From the NCBI RefSeq assembly GCF_027625935.1, contig NZ_CP115300.1:62001-126000 (forward strand): 64,000 nucleotides of DNA, written 5' to 3'. The first letter of the stretch is position 1. Every line of letters begins with the position of its first letter. Shown one piece after another: positions 34,799 through 43,394 of this stretch. The position numbers were made by a program, and so were the translations under genes. The notes beneath the pieces were generated by a model that did no database searches, was not told where the DNA came from, and saw only the letters and a list, made by a program, of their open reading frames with translations. This stretch comes from Streptomyces camelliae. Its GTDB lineage: Bacteria; Actinomycetota; Actinomycetes; Streptomycetales; Streptomycetaceae.

Positions 34799-34875
34799 TG
34801 TTACGAGCTCGTAGGGAATCGACAGCGAGGTCGTCCGTCGGGAGGAACCAGCAGCACACCGTACGGAGGCACAAC

Positions 34876-35235
34876 TTGGCCGCGATCTGGGCCGGCATCG
34901 ACGCAGGCAAGACCCACCACCACTGCGTCACGATCGACGAGAGCGACCACCGGCTGCTGTCCCGACGCGTCACCGACGACGAGCCCGAACTCCTCGAACT
35001 ACTCGCTGAGGTCCTGGCCCTGGGCGATGAAGTGACCTGGGGCATCGACCTGGCCGACGGTGGAGCTGCGCTGGCCATCGCGCTCCTCGCGATCGACGCA
35101 GGTGGACTGGCTATGAAACGCGGGCGCACCCGGCATTGGCACATGGGAATGTCGTTGTGCTCCGTGCTGCCTGGTCGGTCGGTCAGCCGGGGTGCTGCGC
35201 CTGGCCGCGGCCGGCGTCGGGTCACCACTGGGTGA
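34876..35235 (+). pseudogene. IS110-family transposase N-terminal fragment
   Basis: From TTG 34876 the frame reads LAAIWAGIDAGKTHHHCVTIDESDHRLLSRRVTDDEPELLELLAEVLALGDEVTWGIDLADGGAALAIALL. This is the N-terminal DEDD/RuvC-like domain of IS110-type transposases (first acidic residue in GIDAGK). Around 35100 it departs from the family, although VLPGRSVSRGAA faintly echoes the YIPGRxVxRAS motif, and it stops at 35235. The C-terminal transposase_20 domain is missing. Confidence 0.75.
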
Positions 35236-36175
35236 TGAGCGGCGTGTCCGGTTCGCGCTGCCGCCAGGCTTCGGTGAGGCGGGTGAGACGGGTAGGGGCG
35301 GCGATGCCGCGCACGGTTGCGATCTTGCCATCTGTGATGTCGAACGTCACGGCGCCGACGACCTGGTCGCCGGGCACGAAGAGGATGGCGGGGGCACCGT
35401 TGACGAGCGCGTAGTGGACGGCGGACCTCCCGCCGGCAAGTCGCCGCTTCGCGGCTGTGGGTTTGAAGCCGGCTCGTGCGACGGCGGCGATGCGCTGCGC
35501 AGTGTCGTACTGCAGCAGCCTCTCGGTCAGGCCGGCGCCGTCGGAGATCGCGGTCGCGTCGTCGGTGAGCAGCGCCACCAGCCGTTCGGTCCGGCCCGAG
35601 GAGGCAGCGGCGAGGAATTCCTCGACGATCCTGCGGGCGGATGCCCGGTCGACTTCCCCACCGCCGCGACGTGCGGCGGTGATGCGGCGCCGGGCCCGGT
35701 GGAGGTGCTGCTGACTCGCGGACTCGGCGATGTCGAGGATCCCGGCGATCTCGGCGTGACTGTAGGAGAACGCTTCACGCAGGACGTACACGGCCCGCTC
35801 GACGGGTGACAGGCGCTCCATGAGCGTCAGCACGGCCAGGGAGACCGATTCGCGCTGCTCGAACGTGTCGGCCGGGCCGAGCATCGGGTCGCCGTCGAGG
35901 AGCGGTTCGGGCAGCCAGGCGCCGCAGGTGCGTTCGCGGCGGGCTTGTGCCGAGCGGAGCCGGTCGAGGCACAGGTTGGTGACGACCTTGGTCAGCCATG
36001 CTTCCGGCACCTTGATCCGCTGCCGCTCGGCGGCCTGCCAGTGCAGGAATGCATCCTGCACGGCGTCCTCGGCGTCGGTGGCGGAGCCCAGCAGCCGGTA
36101 CGCCAGCGAGGCCAGCCGGTTCCGGCTGGCCTCGAACCGACTGGTGTCGAAGCGGTCAGTGGCGGTGCTGTCCAC
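35222..36175 (-). CDS. sigJ: SigJ-type ECF sigma factor with SnoaL-like C-terminal domain
   Basis: The protein (about 317 residues from GTG 36175) has sigma-2 (RFEASRNRLASLAYRLLGSATDAEDAVQDAFLHWQAAERQRIKVPEAWLTKVVTNLCLDRLRSAQARRERTCGAWLPEPLL) and sigma-4 (LSPVERAVYVLREAFSYSHAEIAGILDIAESASQQHLHRARRRI). A fused NTF2/SnoaL-like domain (RRIVEEFLAAASSGRTERLVALLTDDATAISDG...AVTFDITDGKIATVRGI) identifies the SigJ/ECF41 class, in which the C-terminal domain replaces an anti-sigma factor. It lies 29 bp downstream of an NDH-2-like oxidoreductase, the typical ECF41 arrangement with a small redox gene. Confidence 0.9.
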   Translation of the reverse strand: MDSTATDRFDTSRFEASRNRLASLAYRLLGSATDAEDAVQDAFLHWQAAERQRIKVPEAWLTKVVTNLCLDRLRSAQARRERTCGAWLPEPLLDGDPMLGPADTFEQRESVSLAVLTLMERLSPVERAVYVLREAFSYSHAEIAGILDIAESASQQHLHRARRRITAARRGGGEVDRASARRIVEEFLAAASSGRTERLVALLTDDATAISDGAGLTERLLQYDTAQRIAAVARAGFKPTAAKRRLAGGRSAVHYALVNGAPAILFVPGDQVVGAVTFDITDGKIATVRGIAAPTRLTRLTEAWRQREPDTPLITQW

Positions 36176-36204
36176 GCGGAACACCCTAGGTAGGCTCTGG
36201 TCGG

Positions 36205-37395
36205 CTACGCGAACGCCTTCTCGGCGGACGCATCTGGCGCGACGGCCAGGCGGCGCTTGCGCTTGGGCATGCCGAAGGTGGGGTGGGAGGTGGCCCACAG
36301 CGACATCTTGAGGATGCCCGACTTGATCCGTGCGGGCTTCCGGCCGCCCATGTGCTTCGGCTTTGCCTGCCCTTCGTGGTCGACCATCTGCAGGATCGCG
36401 TCCCGCCGCCCGAGGCTGATGTGGTTGTACGTGTAGACCAGCTTGGTGTTCGGGATCTTGCGGCCGGTCAGGCGTCCCACGATCGCGGCCGTGGCCTGCA
36501 TGCCGGTGTAGCCGGCCGAGGCGCAGGACATCGGCAGCGGCCGACCGTTGTCGCCGATGGCGTAGGCGCTGTCGCCGACGGCGTAGACGTTCGGGTGCGA
36601 GATCGACCGCATGGTGCGATCGACGACGATCCGACCGTTCTCGGTGACCTCCAGCCCGCCGGCGGCGGCGATGGGGCTGACCGCGAACCCGGCCGTCCAC
36701 ACGGTCGCGTCGGACGCCAGGGCGGTGCCGTCGGCGCACAGCACCCGCGCCGCTTCGACGGCTTCGACCTCGGTGTGCTCCCAGACGGTGACACCCAGCC
36801 GGTCGCAGACCCGGCGCAGGTGGCTGCGGGCCCCGGCGGAGAGCCGGGCGCCCAGCTCGCCGCGGGCGACCAGCGCCACCGACAGGCCGGGCCGGGATTC
36901 GGCGATCTCGGTGACGGTCTCGATGCCGGTCAACCCGTCACCGACGACCACCACATGCCCGCCATCGCCCACGCTGTCCAGGCGCTCGCGCAGCCGCAGC
37001 GCCGAGGGCCGGCCGGCAACGTCGAAGGCGTACTCGGCCGCGCCGCGGACGGCGTCGACGTCGCCGTGGCTGCCGAGCGCGTAGACAAGCGTGTCGTAGC
37101 CGAGCTCGCCGCCGCCGTCGGCGTCAGCCACGGCGACGACCTGGCGCTCGGGGTCGACGGCGGTGACTCGGGCCAGGCGCAGCCGTATCCCCGTGCCCGC
37201 GAAGACGTCGGTGAGCTGTGGAGCCTCGATGTCCTGGCCGGCCGCGAGCTGGTGCAGCCTCAGTCGCTGGACGAAGTCCGGCACGGCGTTGACCACGGTG
37301 ATGTCGGTGTCCGCCGGGGACAGCCGGCGGGCCAGCGACCCGGCCACGTAGGCCCCGGCATAGCCGGCGCCGAGGACGACGATGCGATGCTTCAT
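36205..37395 (-). CDS. NAD(P)/FAD-dependent oxidoreductase (NDH-2-like)
   Basis: This 396-residue flavoprotein begins MKHRIVVLGAGYAGAYVAGSLARRLSP (FAD-binding GxGxxG). It has LVYALGSHGD, the NAD-binding HVVVVGDGLTGIETVTEIAESRP and the second FAD motif SHPNVYAVGDSAYAIGDNGRPLPMSCASAGYTGMQ. The C-terminus (NHISLGRRDAILQMVDHEGQAKPKHMGGRKPARIKSGILKMSLWATSHPTFGMPKRKRRLA) is typical of actinobacterial NDH-2-like proteins. ATG 37395 follows AGGAGCAGCAC. It is followed by the SigJ-type sigma factor, so it is likely part of the sigma regulon for redox stress; this is inferred from ECF41 precedent. Confidence 0.9.
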   Translation of the reverse strand: MKHRIVVLGAGYAGAYVAGSLARRLSPADTDITVVNAVPDFVQRLRLHQLAAGQDIEAPQLTDVFAGTGIRLRLARVTAVDPERQVVAVADADGGGELGYDTLVYALGSHGDVDAVRGAAEYAFDVAGRPSALRLRERLDSVGDGGHVVVVGDGLTGIETVTEIAESRPGLSVALVARGELGARLSAGARSHLRRVCDRLGVTVWEHTEVEAVEAARVLCADGTALASDATVWTAGFAVSPIAAAGGLEVTENGRIVVDRTMRSISHPNVYAVGDSAYAIGDNGRPLPMSCASAGYTGMQATAAIVGRLTGRKIPNTKLVYTYNHISLGRRDAILQMVDHEGQAKPKHMGGRKPARIKSGILKMSLWATSHPTFGMPKRKRRLAVAPDASAEKAFA

Positions 37396-37565
37396 GTGCT
37401 GCTCCTGTCGGTTCGCCTGGTCTTGCGTGAGTTGAGCGGAACAGCGCCCCGATTCCTGACAGGAGCCACATATGGCGTGGGTCACAGAGCGGCAGGAGCG
37501 CCGCCCGACGATGCTCACGACGCCGACGCGGCGCACATGCATGCCGAGCTGAACGAGGTGATCTG

Positions 37566-37785
37566 ATGCCGATCACCGTCGACACCGACGTCGTGCTCGC
37601 CAGGCGGAAGATGTCCGTGGGTGAACTCGCCGAACGCGTCGGCATCACACCTGCCAACCTGACCGTGCTCAAGAATGGCCGCGCCAAGGCCGTCCGCTTC
37701 ACCACCCTTGAGCTGCTGCGAACACCTCGACTGCCAGCCCGACGGACTGCTGCGCTGGGAGCCGGCGGACTCCGCGGGCTCGTGA
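37566..37785 (+). pseudogene. Small XRE-type regulator (YozG-like), frameshifted
   Basis: ATG 37566 opens MPITVDTDVVLARRKMSVGELAERVGITPANLTVLKNGRAKAVRFTTLEL, the N-terminal HTH of the short YozG-like regulators usually found behind a DUF2975 gene. After TTLELL the intact frame diverges, while the next frame gives the expected ending CEHLDCQPDGLLRWEPADSAGS to TGA 37785, so one base has been gained near 37715. The preceding MHAELNEVI (ending 37566) looks like the tail of the lost DUF2975 partner. Confidence 0.7.
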
Positions 37786-37869
37786 TGGCCACGGGCCACC
37801 GAGACCTGCGACGCGGCGACGGTTTCTCCGTATCTGTATGAGACCTTGCGAGGCCAGCTCGGGGATCGG

Positions 37870-38204
37870 GCGCCTGGTCAATGAAGCCCGGACGTACCTC
37901 ATCGTGTCTTCGTGCGTGATCGGTCGGTGTGGCGCCAGCAGATGTGCGGGGGCGGGGCGGCAACCGGTCTCAGGTCGAGCCAGGCGTTCATGTCCAGGCG
38001 GAAGGCGTCGTACGTACGGGTTGGCGTTGGACCAGAACAGGGCGGTCATGCCGCGCCGGTTCTCATCGGTGAGCTTCTTCTCCCAGGCCGTTTTGGCGAG
38101 GACCTGCTGTAACAGCAGCGTGTCCGCCTCGGGCTCAAGGACGAGTTCGTGGGTGGAGTACTCGCCGTAGCGGCGGATGCGCTCGGCTACCTAGGTGTTG
38201 CGGG
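37870..38204 (-). pseudogene. Tn3-family transposase C-terminal remnant
   Basis: The minus strand reads VAERIRRYGEYSTHELVLEPEA and LTDENRRGMTALFWSNANPY. After a 4-bp slip (GTACGTAC) it continues DAFRLDMNAWLDL, resembling the end of Tn3-type transposases (LTDEDRRxLTPLFWSNxNPYGxFRLDMxxRLDL). Only this last ~100 residues remain. The downstream bases show no inverted repeat I can identify. Confidence 0.5.
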
Positions 38205-38852
38205 TCAGGACGTTGGTGACGTGAGTTGTTGGCAGATCAGCTGGTGAGCAAGTTGTGCCGTCGCGAGCAGGTCCTCGCGAGCTGTGTCGACGTTGGATCG
38301 CACTGACAATCCGTGCCAGATGGATTGGATGAGCCCGGTCAGGACTGCTGCGTTGGTGCCTGCGGCTAGTTCCCCGTCCTGGATCGCTCGTTCGATGCGC
38401 ACGAGGAGGGCCTGCTCGTTCGAGCTGTGCAGTTCGGCGATGTAGGCGCTGGTATCGAGCGTGCTCGTGCTGTCGGTCATCACGGCGCTGCTGATGAGAC
38501 ATCCGGGATGCGTGTCGCTTGGCTGGGTGAACTCGTGGACCGAGTCGGTGAGGATGCGTTCGATGACCGTCTGGATGTCCTTCTCGCCGACAGCCTGCTG
38601 GTAGATCTCGCGGTAACGCTCGGCGTAGGTCCGCACCGCTTCCTCGAACAGTCCGGCCTTGCTGCCGAAGGCGGCGTAGAGGCTGGAGGTGGAAAGCCCG
38701 AGGGCCGCGGTCAGGGTGCGGGTCGAGGTGCCGGAGTAGCCGCGTCGCCAGAAGAGGCGAGCGGCGTCAAGGACCGCACGGTCGCGGTCGAAGGCTCGGG
38801 GGCGTCCACGGTTGCGTTCGGTCACGCTTGCATTGTAGATCGTTCGCTCCAT
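38205..38852 (-). CDS. TetR family transcriptional regulator, probably leaderless
   Basis: The protein reads MERTIYNASVTERNRGRPRAFDRDRAVLDAARLFWRRGYSGTSTRTLTAALGLSTSSLYAAFGSKAGLFEEAVRTYAERYREIYQQAVGEKDIQTVIERILTDSV. This is a TetR DNA-binding domain of the FWRxGY branch followed by a TetR_C ligand domain. If the ATG at 38852 is the start there is no ribosome site, because the codon sits inside a 16-bp palindrome arm; a GTG at 38825 (MTERNRGRPRAF) is the conventional alternative. It is divergent from the hydrolase at 38862, with only 9 bp between the two ATGs, so the palindrome is the obvious operator for both. Confidence 0.88.
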   Translation of the reverse strand: MERTIYNASVTERNRGRPRAFDRDRAVLDAARLFWRRGYSGTSTRTLTAALGLSTSSLYAAFGSKAGLFEEAVRTYAERYREIYQQAVGEKDIQTVIERILTDSVHEFTQPSDTHPGCLISSAVMTDSTSTLDTSAYIAELHSSNEQALLVRIERAIQDGELAAGTNAAVLTGLIQSIWHGLSVRSNVDTAREDLLATAQLAHQLICQQLTSPTS

Positions 38853-38875
38853 AATAGATTTATGGAGCGAACGAT
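38839..38875. promoter_or_regulatory. Perfect 16-bp inverted repeat spanning both divergent start codons
   Basis: ATCGTTCGCTCCATAA (38839-38854) and TTATGGAGCGAACGAT (38860-38875) are exact inverse copies around a 5-nt centre. Each arm contains CCAT/ATGG, giving the ATG of a gene on each strand, so both proteins begin MERTI. It is probably a TetR operator, with both transcripts leaderless or nearly so. Confidence 0.8.
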
Positions 38876-39659
38876 TCAGAAGAAGCTGTCGGTCGGCGGG
38901 GACAGCTGGGTCACGGTCGATGTGTACGGCGAGCCGGATGCCCCGAGCCTCGTCGTCGTTCCGGGCGTGATGAGTGATGCGCATACGTGGCGCCGTGTTG
39001 CGGGCACCATCGACGCCTGGCCCTCAGTGGTAGTCGTAAACCGTCGGGGGCGTGCTTCCTCGGGGCCGTTGACCAACTCGTACTCACTGCAGACAGAGGT
39101 TGAGGACCTCGGCGTGGTCCTTGACGAGTTCGACAGCACGAGGGCTCTCTTCGGCTGGAGCTACGGCGGCTTGATCACCTTGCTGGCCGCCAACGATCGC
39201 CCGATTCCCCAGGTGATCGCCTACGAGCCGGTGATGCAGCCATTCGGACGCCATGCACTGCCGGACCTGAAGATGGCAGAGGAGACTGCAGACTGGGATC
39301 GCTGCGTCGAGATCGTCAACCGGCAGATCTCCGGCTTCTCCGCTGCGCATGTCGAGGATCTCCGGGCCGATCATTACGGTTGGGCGATCTTGCGTCGCTT
39401 GAGCGGACCGCTGTACGCCGAACTCGGCGCGCTCAACGCGGCGCCGCCTCCGGATGTGATGGCGCGACAGGCAGATCAAGTCGACCTGATCATCGGCCAG
39501 TGCAACCGCGGAACAGCCCCCTACGGAACGTCGTTCGACAACGTGCGGCAGCACGTCGCTCACGCCGGAATCCACGAACTCCCCGGCCAGGGCCACCTGG
39601 CCCACATTCAGGCGCCGGCAGAGCTTGGACACCTGCTCAACAACCTCGCCGCCATCTGA
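38862..39659 (+). CDS. Alpha/beta hydrolase, probably leaderless
   Basis: This 265-residue enzyme reads MERTIQKKLSVGGDSWVTVDVYGEPDAPSLVVVPGVMSDAHTWRRVAGTIDAWPSVVVVNRRGRASSGP. The catalytic Ser is in RALFGWSYGGLITLLAAN and the His in HELPGQGHLAHIQAPAELGHLL. The acid is probably in the VDLIIGQCNRGTAP strand region. It is a TetR-partnered small-molecule esterase or lactonase type. No ribosome site precedes ATG 38862; the start lies in the palindrome that it shares with the TetR gene. A terminator-like hairpin follows at 39852. Confidence 0.88.
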   Translation: MERTIQKKLSVGGDSWVTVDVYGEPDAPSLVVVPGVMSDAHTWRRVAGTIDAWPSVVVVNRRGRASSGPLTNSYSLQTEVEDLGVVLDEFDSTRALFGWSYGGLITLLAANDRPIPQVIAYEPVMQPFGRHALPDLKMAEETADWDRCVEIVNRQISGFSAAHVEDLRADHYGWAILRRLSGPLYAELGALNAAPPPDVMARQADQVDLIIGQCNRGTAPYGTSFDNVRQHVAHAGIHELPGQGHLAHIQAPAELGHLLNNLAAI

Positions 39660-39851
39660 TGGGCACCCATGCCAACGCACCTCTCTCCATTGAGGGCCGC
39701 AGGCGACTCGTCGAGCGATGCGTGTCACGCCTGCGGCGAAGCGAGAGAAGCCACGAGACGGCAGCCCGCTGAAAGCCACACCCAACACCCCTGGGTGACC
39801 CCACCTCGATCAACCCGATCAAGAAGGTAGAGCCCACTGATCGCCGGCCCG

Positions 39852-39910
39852 CCGCAGCCACGAAAGGGCCCACCCCAGACCCCCTGGGGTGGGCCCTTTC
39901 GTGGCTGCGG
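39852..39910. terminator. Very long perfect hairpin (27-bp arms, 5-nt loop)
   Basis: Bases 39852-39878 and 39884-39910 are exact inverse complements (starting CCGCAGCCACGAAAGGGCCC). There is no U-run. It separates the TetR/hydrolase unit from the urea operon and probably terminates transcription from both sides. Confidence 0.75.
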
Positions 39911-39967
39911 ATACACGAAGTTAACCCCTGCGACCCGGGCGGGAGACAGGTCCGGCCGACGATCGCC

Positions 39968-39989
39968 ATACCTGTCAAGCGACAGGTAT
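39968..39989. promoter_or_regulatory. Operator palindrome upstream of urea amidolyase operon
   Basis: ATACCTGTC and GACAGGTAT form perfect 9-bp arms around AAGC, ending 25 bp before the permease ATG. The size and symmetry suit a TetR dimer pair. The operon's last gene encodes a TetR protein, so feedback control is the simplest model. Confidence 0.7.
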
Positions 39990-40014
39990 TCGTCGACCGA
40001 TCGGAGGTGCGGTG

Positions 40015-41619
40015 ATGAGCCGGCCCCAGATTCCCCCCGGGCACAGTCCGCACGGCGGCGCCACGACCAGGACCGCTCCCCTCGGCTACCAGCAGGAACT
40101 CCGCCGCGGAGTGGGCGGCTTCGCCTCCTTCGCCGCCGGCTTCTCCTTCGTGTCGATCCTCACCACCGTCTTCCAGTTGTTCGGGCTCGGCTTCGGCCTC
40201 GGCGGCGCATCGTTCTTCTGGACGTGGCCGCTCGTCTTCGCCGGGCAGTTGCTGGTCGCGCTCTGTTTCGCCGAACTGGCGGCACGCTGGCCGATATCCG
40301 GGGCCATCTACCAGTGGTCGAGCCGGCTGGCCGGCACCACGGCGGGCTGGTTCGTCGGCTGGATCATGGTCATCGGTCAGATCCTCACCGTCGCGGCGGC
40401 GGCGATCGCCGCGCAGGCGGTCCTGCCGGGCATCTGGTCGGGGTTCCAGATCGTCGGCGGACCGGGCGCCGATCCGTCGGTCGGCTCCCCGACCGGCGCG
40501 CGGAACGCGGTCCTGCTGGGCTGTCTGCTGCTGGCGGTCACCACGGTGGTGAACATCCTGGGCATCCGTCAGATGGCCGCCGCCACCAGCTTCGGCGTCA
40601 CCGTCGAGATCATCGGCGTGATCGCCCTGGTGCTGGCGCTGTTCTTCCTTCCCGAGCGGGGGCCGCAGGTGGTGCTCCACCACACCGGCTGGGCCGGACA
40701 CGGCGGCTATGCCGGGGCCTTTCTGGCCTCCTCCCTGATGGCGGCGTACGTCATGGTCGGCTTCGACTCGGCGGGCGAGCTGGCGGAGGAGACCCACAGC
40801 CCGCGCCGTACCACCCCCCGTACCATCCTGCGGGCCCTGATCACCTCGGGCGTCGGCGGGGCGCTGCTGATCCTGTCGGGGCTGATGGCGGCGGGCAGCC
40901 TGACCGACGGGAAGCTGGCCGCGGGCGGACTGTCCTGGGTGCTCACCGACCGGCTCGGCGCGGTCGTGGGCCGGCTGCTGCTGTGCTGTGTGGCCGTCGC
41001 GGTGTTCGCCTGCACCCTGGCCGTGCAGACCTCCGGGGCGCGGATGATGTACTCCATGGCGCGCGAGGGCGCCCTTCCGTTCCACCGGCGCCTCGCGAAG
41101 GTCTCGGCCCGCACGGGCACACCGGTCACCACGTCGATCGTGGTGGGTGTCGCGGCCGCCGCCGCGCTCGTCGTGAACATCGGTCAGGCGGCGATCTTCA
41201 CCGCGCTCTCCAGCCTCTGCATCGCCCTGCTGTACCTGGCCTATCTCGGTGTGACGCTGCCGCTGCTGGTCGGCCGGATCCGGCAGCGGGCCGCCGGCGG
41301 GCTGCCGGCGGGCGTCGACGAGACCGGGCGGCCCCTGTTCTCGCTGGGCCGGTGGGGAGTGGCGGTCAACGCGGTCGCGGTGCTCTACCAGGCCGGGATG
41401 ACCGTCAACCTGGTCTGGCCGCGCACGGAGATCTACGACCTCACCGGCGGTACCTGGTGGCTGCGTTGGAGCGCCCTGCTGTTCATCGGGCTCAGCCTCG
41501 CCGCCGGTGCCGGCTACTTCCTGGCCCGCCGGCTGCACCGCCGTATCGAGCTGCGGCACGTGCCGCACACGCACACCGAGCCGCCCCGCGAGGCCGAGGC
41601 CGTCGCCGAGCCCGCCTGA
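40015..41619 (+). CDS. APC-superfamily permease of the urea amidolyase operon
   Basis: This 534-residue protein has about 12 membrane helices. It starts in a soluble tail and continues LRRGVGGFASFAAGFSFVSILTTVFQLFGLGFGLGGASFFWTWPLVFAGQLLVALCFAELAARWPISGAIYQWSSRLAGTTAGW. This is the eukaryote-like/BAT1 amino-acid-permease branch found next to urea carboxylase genes. The helix-6 SYxxxGFDSAGELAEETHSPRRTTPRTIL region is conserved (here AAYVMVGFDSAGELAEETH). ATG 40015 follows GGAGGTG; GTG 40012 is an alternative. It is the first gene of the operon and probably imports urea, guanidine or a nitrogenous precursor. Confidence 0.92.
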   Translation: MSRPQIPPGHSPHGGATTRTAPLGYQQELRRGVGGFASFAAGFSFVSILTTVFQLFGLGFGLGGASFFWTWPLVFAGQLLVALCFAELAARWPISGAIYQWSSRLAGTTAGWFVGWIMVIGQILTVAAAAIAAQAVLPGIWSGFQIVGGPGADPSVGSPTGARNAVLLGCLLLAVTTVVNILGIRQMAAATSFGVTVEIIGVIALVLALFFLPERGPQVVLHHTGWAGHGGYAGAFLASSLMAAYVMVGFDSAGELAEETHSPRRTTPRTILRALITSGVGGALLILSGLMAAGSLTDGKLAAGGLSWVLTDRLGAVVGRLLLCCVAVAVFACTLAVQTSGARMMYSMAREGALPFHRRLAKVSARTGTPVTTSIVVGVAAAAALVVNIGQAAIFTALSSLCIALLYLAYLGVTLPLLVGRIRQRAAGGLPAGVDETGRPLFSLGRWGVAVNAVAVLYQAGMTVNLVWPRTEIYDLTGGTWWLRWSALLFIGLSLAAGAGYFLARRLHRRIELRHVPHTHTEPPREAEAVAEPA

Positions 41620-41680
41620 GGGTCCGGCGACGCGGACAGCGGTACCGACCACGCACCGACGAAGGGACGACGGGAGCATC

Positions 41681-42592
41681 ATGACCACCGCGCAGAGTCC
41701 GACGGCCGGCGCGCCGCACGGCAGCCACCGCAACGGGCGGGTTTCCGCCCGCGCCCGTGATCTGCATCTGACCGACAGTGTCCGCAGCGCCCGGCACGAC
41801 GCCCGTGCCCAGGGCGGGCGGTCCGGGGAGTGGATGCCGTACCTTCCGGCGTCCGGCAGCCCGCACCGCCCGCCGGGGGTGGACCCGGCCACCCTGGTGT
41901 GGGCGGAGACGGTGGCGCCCGGCGGCTACACGCACAAGGTGCTCGCCCGCGGCACCCGGCTGCGGTTCGACGACCCGACCGGCGACGCCTGCGCCCACCT
42001 GCTGCTCTACAACGCCCTGGAACCGGTCGAGCGGCTCAACGTCGCCGACACCCAGAAGGTGCCCTGGCAGGCCTACCTGGGCGAGAACCATCCATTGCTG
42101 TCCGGGGACGGCCGGGTCCTGGCCGTCGTCAGCGCCGACTCCTCCGGCCGGCACGACGCCTTCTGCGGCACCACCACCGACGCCTGGAACGAGCGCAAGT
42201 ACGGTGACGCCCGGCCCGAGGGACCGTCTCCGTCCGGGCGTGGGCTCTTCCTCAAGGCGGCCGCCAAGCACGGTCTGGGCCGGCGCGACCTGCCGCCCGG
42301 CGTGTCCTTCTTCCAGGGCGTGCGCGTCGAGGCGGACGGCACCCTCGGCTGGCAGGGCAGCGCCGGACCGGGCACACATGTCGAACTCGTCGCGGAAATG
42401 CCCCTGTTGGTGCTGGTCGCCAACGTCGTCCACCCGCTGGACCCGCGCCCGGAGTACGTCGTCGGCCCGCTGCGGGTGCACGCCTGGCGCGGCACCCCGA
42501 CCGGCCCCGGCGAGCCGCGCTTCACCGCCACGCCGGAACTGCACCGGGCGTACCTGAACACCGTCGACTACTGCGAAGCACGGGGGCTGTGA
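41681..42592 (+). CDS. Urea amidolyase-associated protein UAAP1
   Basis: This 303-residue protein is of the DUF1989 superfamily. The core reads ETVAPGGYTHKVLARGTRLRFDDPTGDACAHLLLYNALEPVERLNVADTQKVPWQAYLGENHPLLSGDGRVLAVVSADSSGRHDAFCGTTT, with a C-terminal jelly-roll-like repeat (FFQGVRVEADGTLGWQGSAGPGTHVELVAEMPLLVLVANVVHPLDPRPEY). It matches UAAP1, invariably encoded beside urea carboxylase. Some members are now known as carboxyguanidine deiminase subunits that handle guanidine (recent family knowledge). ATG 41681 is 61 bp after the permease; it ends 1 bp before UAAP2. Confidence 0.9.
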   Translation: MTTAQSPTAGAPHGSHRNGRVSARARDLHLTDSVRSARHDARAQGGRSGEWMPYLPASGSPHRPPGVDPATLVWAETVAPGGYTHKVLARGTRLRFDDPTGDACAHLLLYNALEPVERLNVADTQKVPWQAYLGENHPLLSGDGRVLAVVSADSSGRHDAFCGTTTDAWNERKYGDARPEGPSPSGRGLFLKAAAKHGLGRRDLPPGVSFFQGVRVEADGTLGWQGSAGPGTHVELVAEMPLLVLVANVVHPLDPRPEYVVGPLRVHAWRGTPTGPGEPRFTATPELHRAYLNTVDYCEARGL

Positions 42593-42593
42593 C

Positions 42594-43394
42594 ATGGCGA
42601 CCACACCGAGCGGGAACACACCGGTCACCTGCCCGACCGTCTCGGGCGGCACCGTCGCCTCCACCGTCCCGGTCGGCGCGGTGTACGCGGAGGACTCCCG
42701 CCTGGACCGGGGAGCGAGCCTGGTCGAGGGCACCGTCGTCCTCGACGAGACGGTGGCCCCCAACGCCCCCTGGTCGGCGGTGGTGCGCAAGGGGCACGTC
42801 CTGACGATCGTCGATGTCGGCGGCAACCAGTCGGCCGACTGCCTCCTGTACGACGCCGACGATCCCGAGGAGCGCTACAGCGTCCCCGACACCCTGGCCT
42901 GGCAGGGCAACACCTATGTGCGCACCGGCACCGTGCTGCGCAGCAACGAGGGCCGCGCGCTGATGACCGTCGTCGCCGACGAGATCGACCGCCAGGACAC
43001 CATCGGCGGCGCCTGCGGCAAAGAGTCCAACACCCTGCGCTACGGCCACCACGTGATGTTCCAGCACGGCTGCCGGGAGAACTTCCTCGCGGAGGCCGGC
43101 CGACGCGGTCTCGGGGTGCGGGACCTCGTCTCCAACCTCAACTGGTTCATGAACGTGCCCGTCGAGGCGGACGGCGCGCTGGGCATCGTGGACGGCATGT
43201 CGGCGCCGGGCCGCCGGGTCGCGGTGCGCGCCGAGACGGACGTCCTGGTGCTGGTGTCCAACTGCCCGCAGATGAACAACCCGTGCAACGACTTCAACCC
43301 GACCCCGCTGCGGATGCTCGTCGTGGACCCGGCACCGGCGGCCGACGAAGCACGCTCCGCGCGGGCCGCCGGCACTCCGGAGGGAACCGCGTGA
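42594..43394 (+). CDS. Urea amidolyase-associated protein UAAP2
   Basis: This 266-residue DUF1989 partner has VRKGHVLTIVDVGGNQSADCLLYDADDPEERYSVPDTLAWQGNTYVRTGTVLRSNEGRALMTVVADEIDRQDTIGGACGKESNTLRYGHH. It ends with the conserved VLVSNCPQMNNPCNDFNPTPLRMLV. The Cys and His residues in IGGACGKESN and SNCPQMNNPCN are conserved metal or catalytic positions in the family. It pairs with UAAP1 and overlaps the urea carboxylase start by 4 bp. In guanidine-using organisms the UAAP1/UAAP2 pair converts carboxyguanidine to allophanate, so this operon might serve guanidine as well as urea; which one applies cannot be told here. Confidence 0.9.
   Translation: MATTPSGNTPVTCPTVSGGTVASTVPVGAVYAEDSRLDRGASLVEGTVVLDETVAPNAPWSAVVRKGHVLTIVDVGGNQSADCLLYDADDPEERYSVPDTLAWQGNTYVRTGTVLRSNEGRALMTVVADEIDRQDTIGGACGKESNTLRYGHHVMFQHGCRENFLAEAGRRGLGVRDLVSNLNWFMNVPVEADGALGIVDGMSAPGRRVAVRAETDVLVLVSNCPQMNNPCNDFNPTPLRMLVVDPAPAADEARSARAAGTPEGTA

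Noticed and set aside
37470..37500. Possible second Crp-like site (GTGGGTCACA) upstream of the oxidoreductase
   Set aside because: Only one half-site is present; the partner half does not match.
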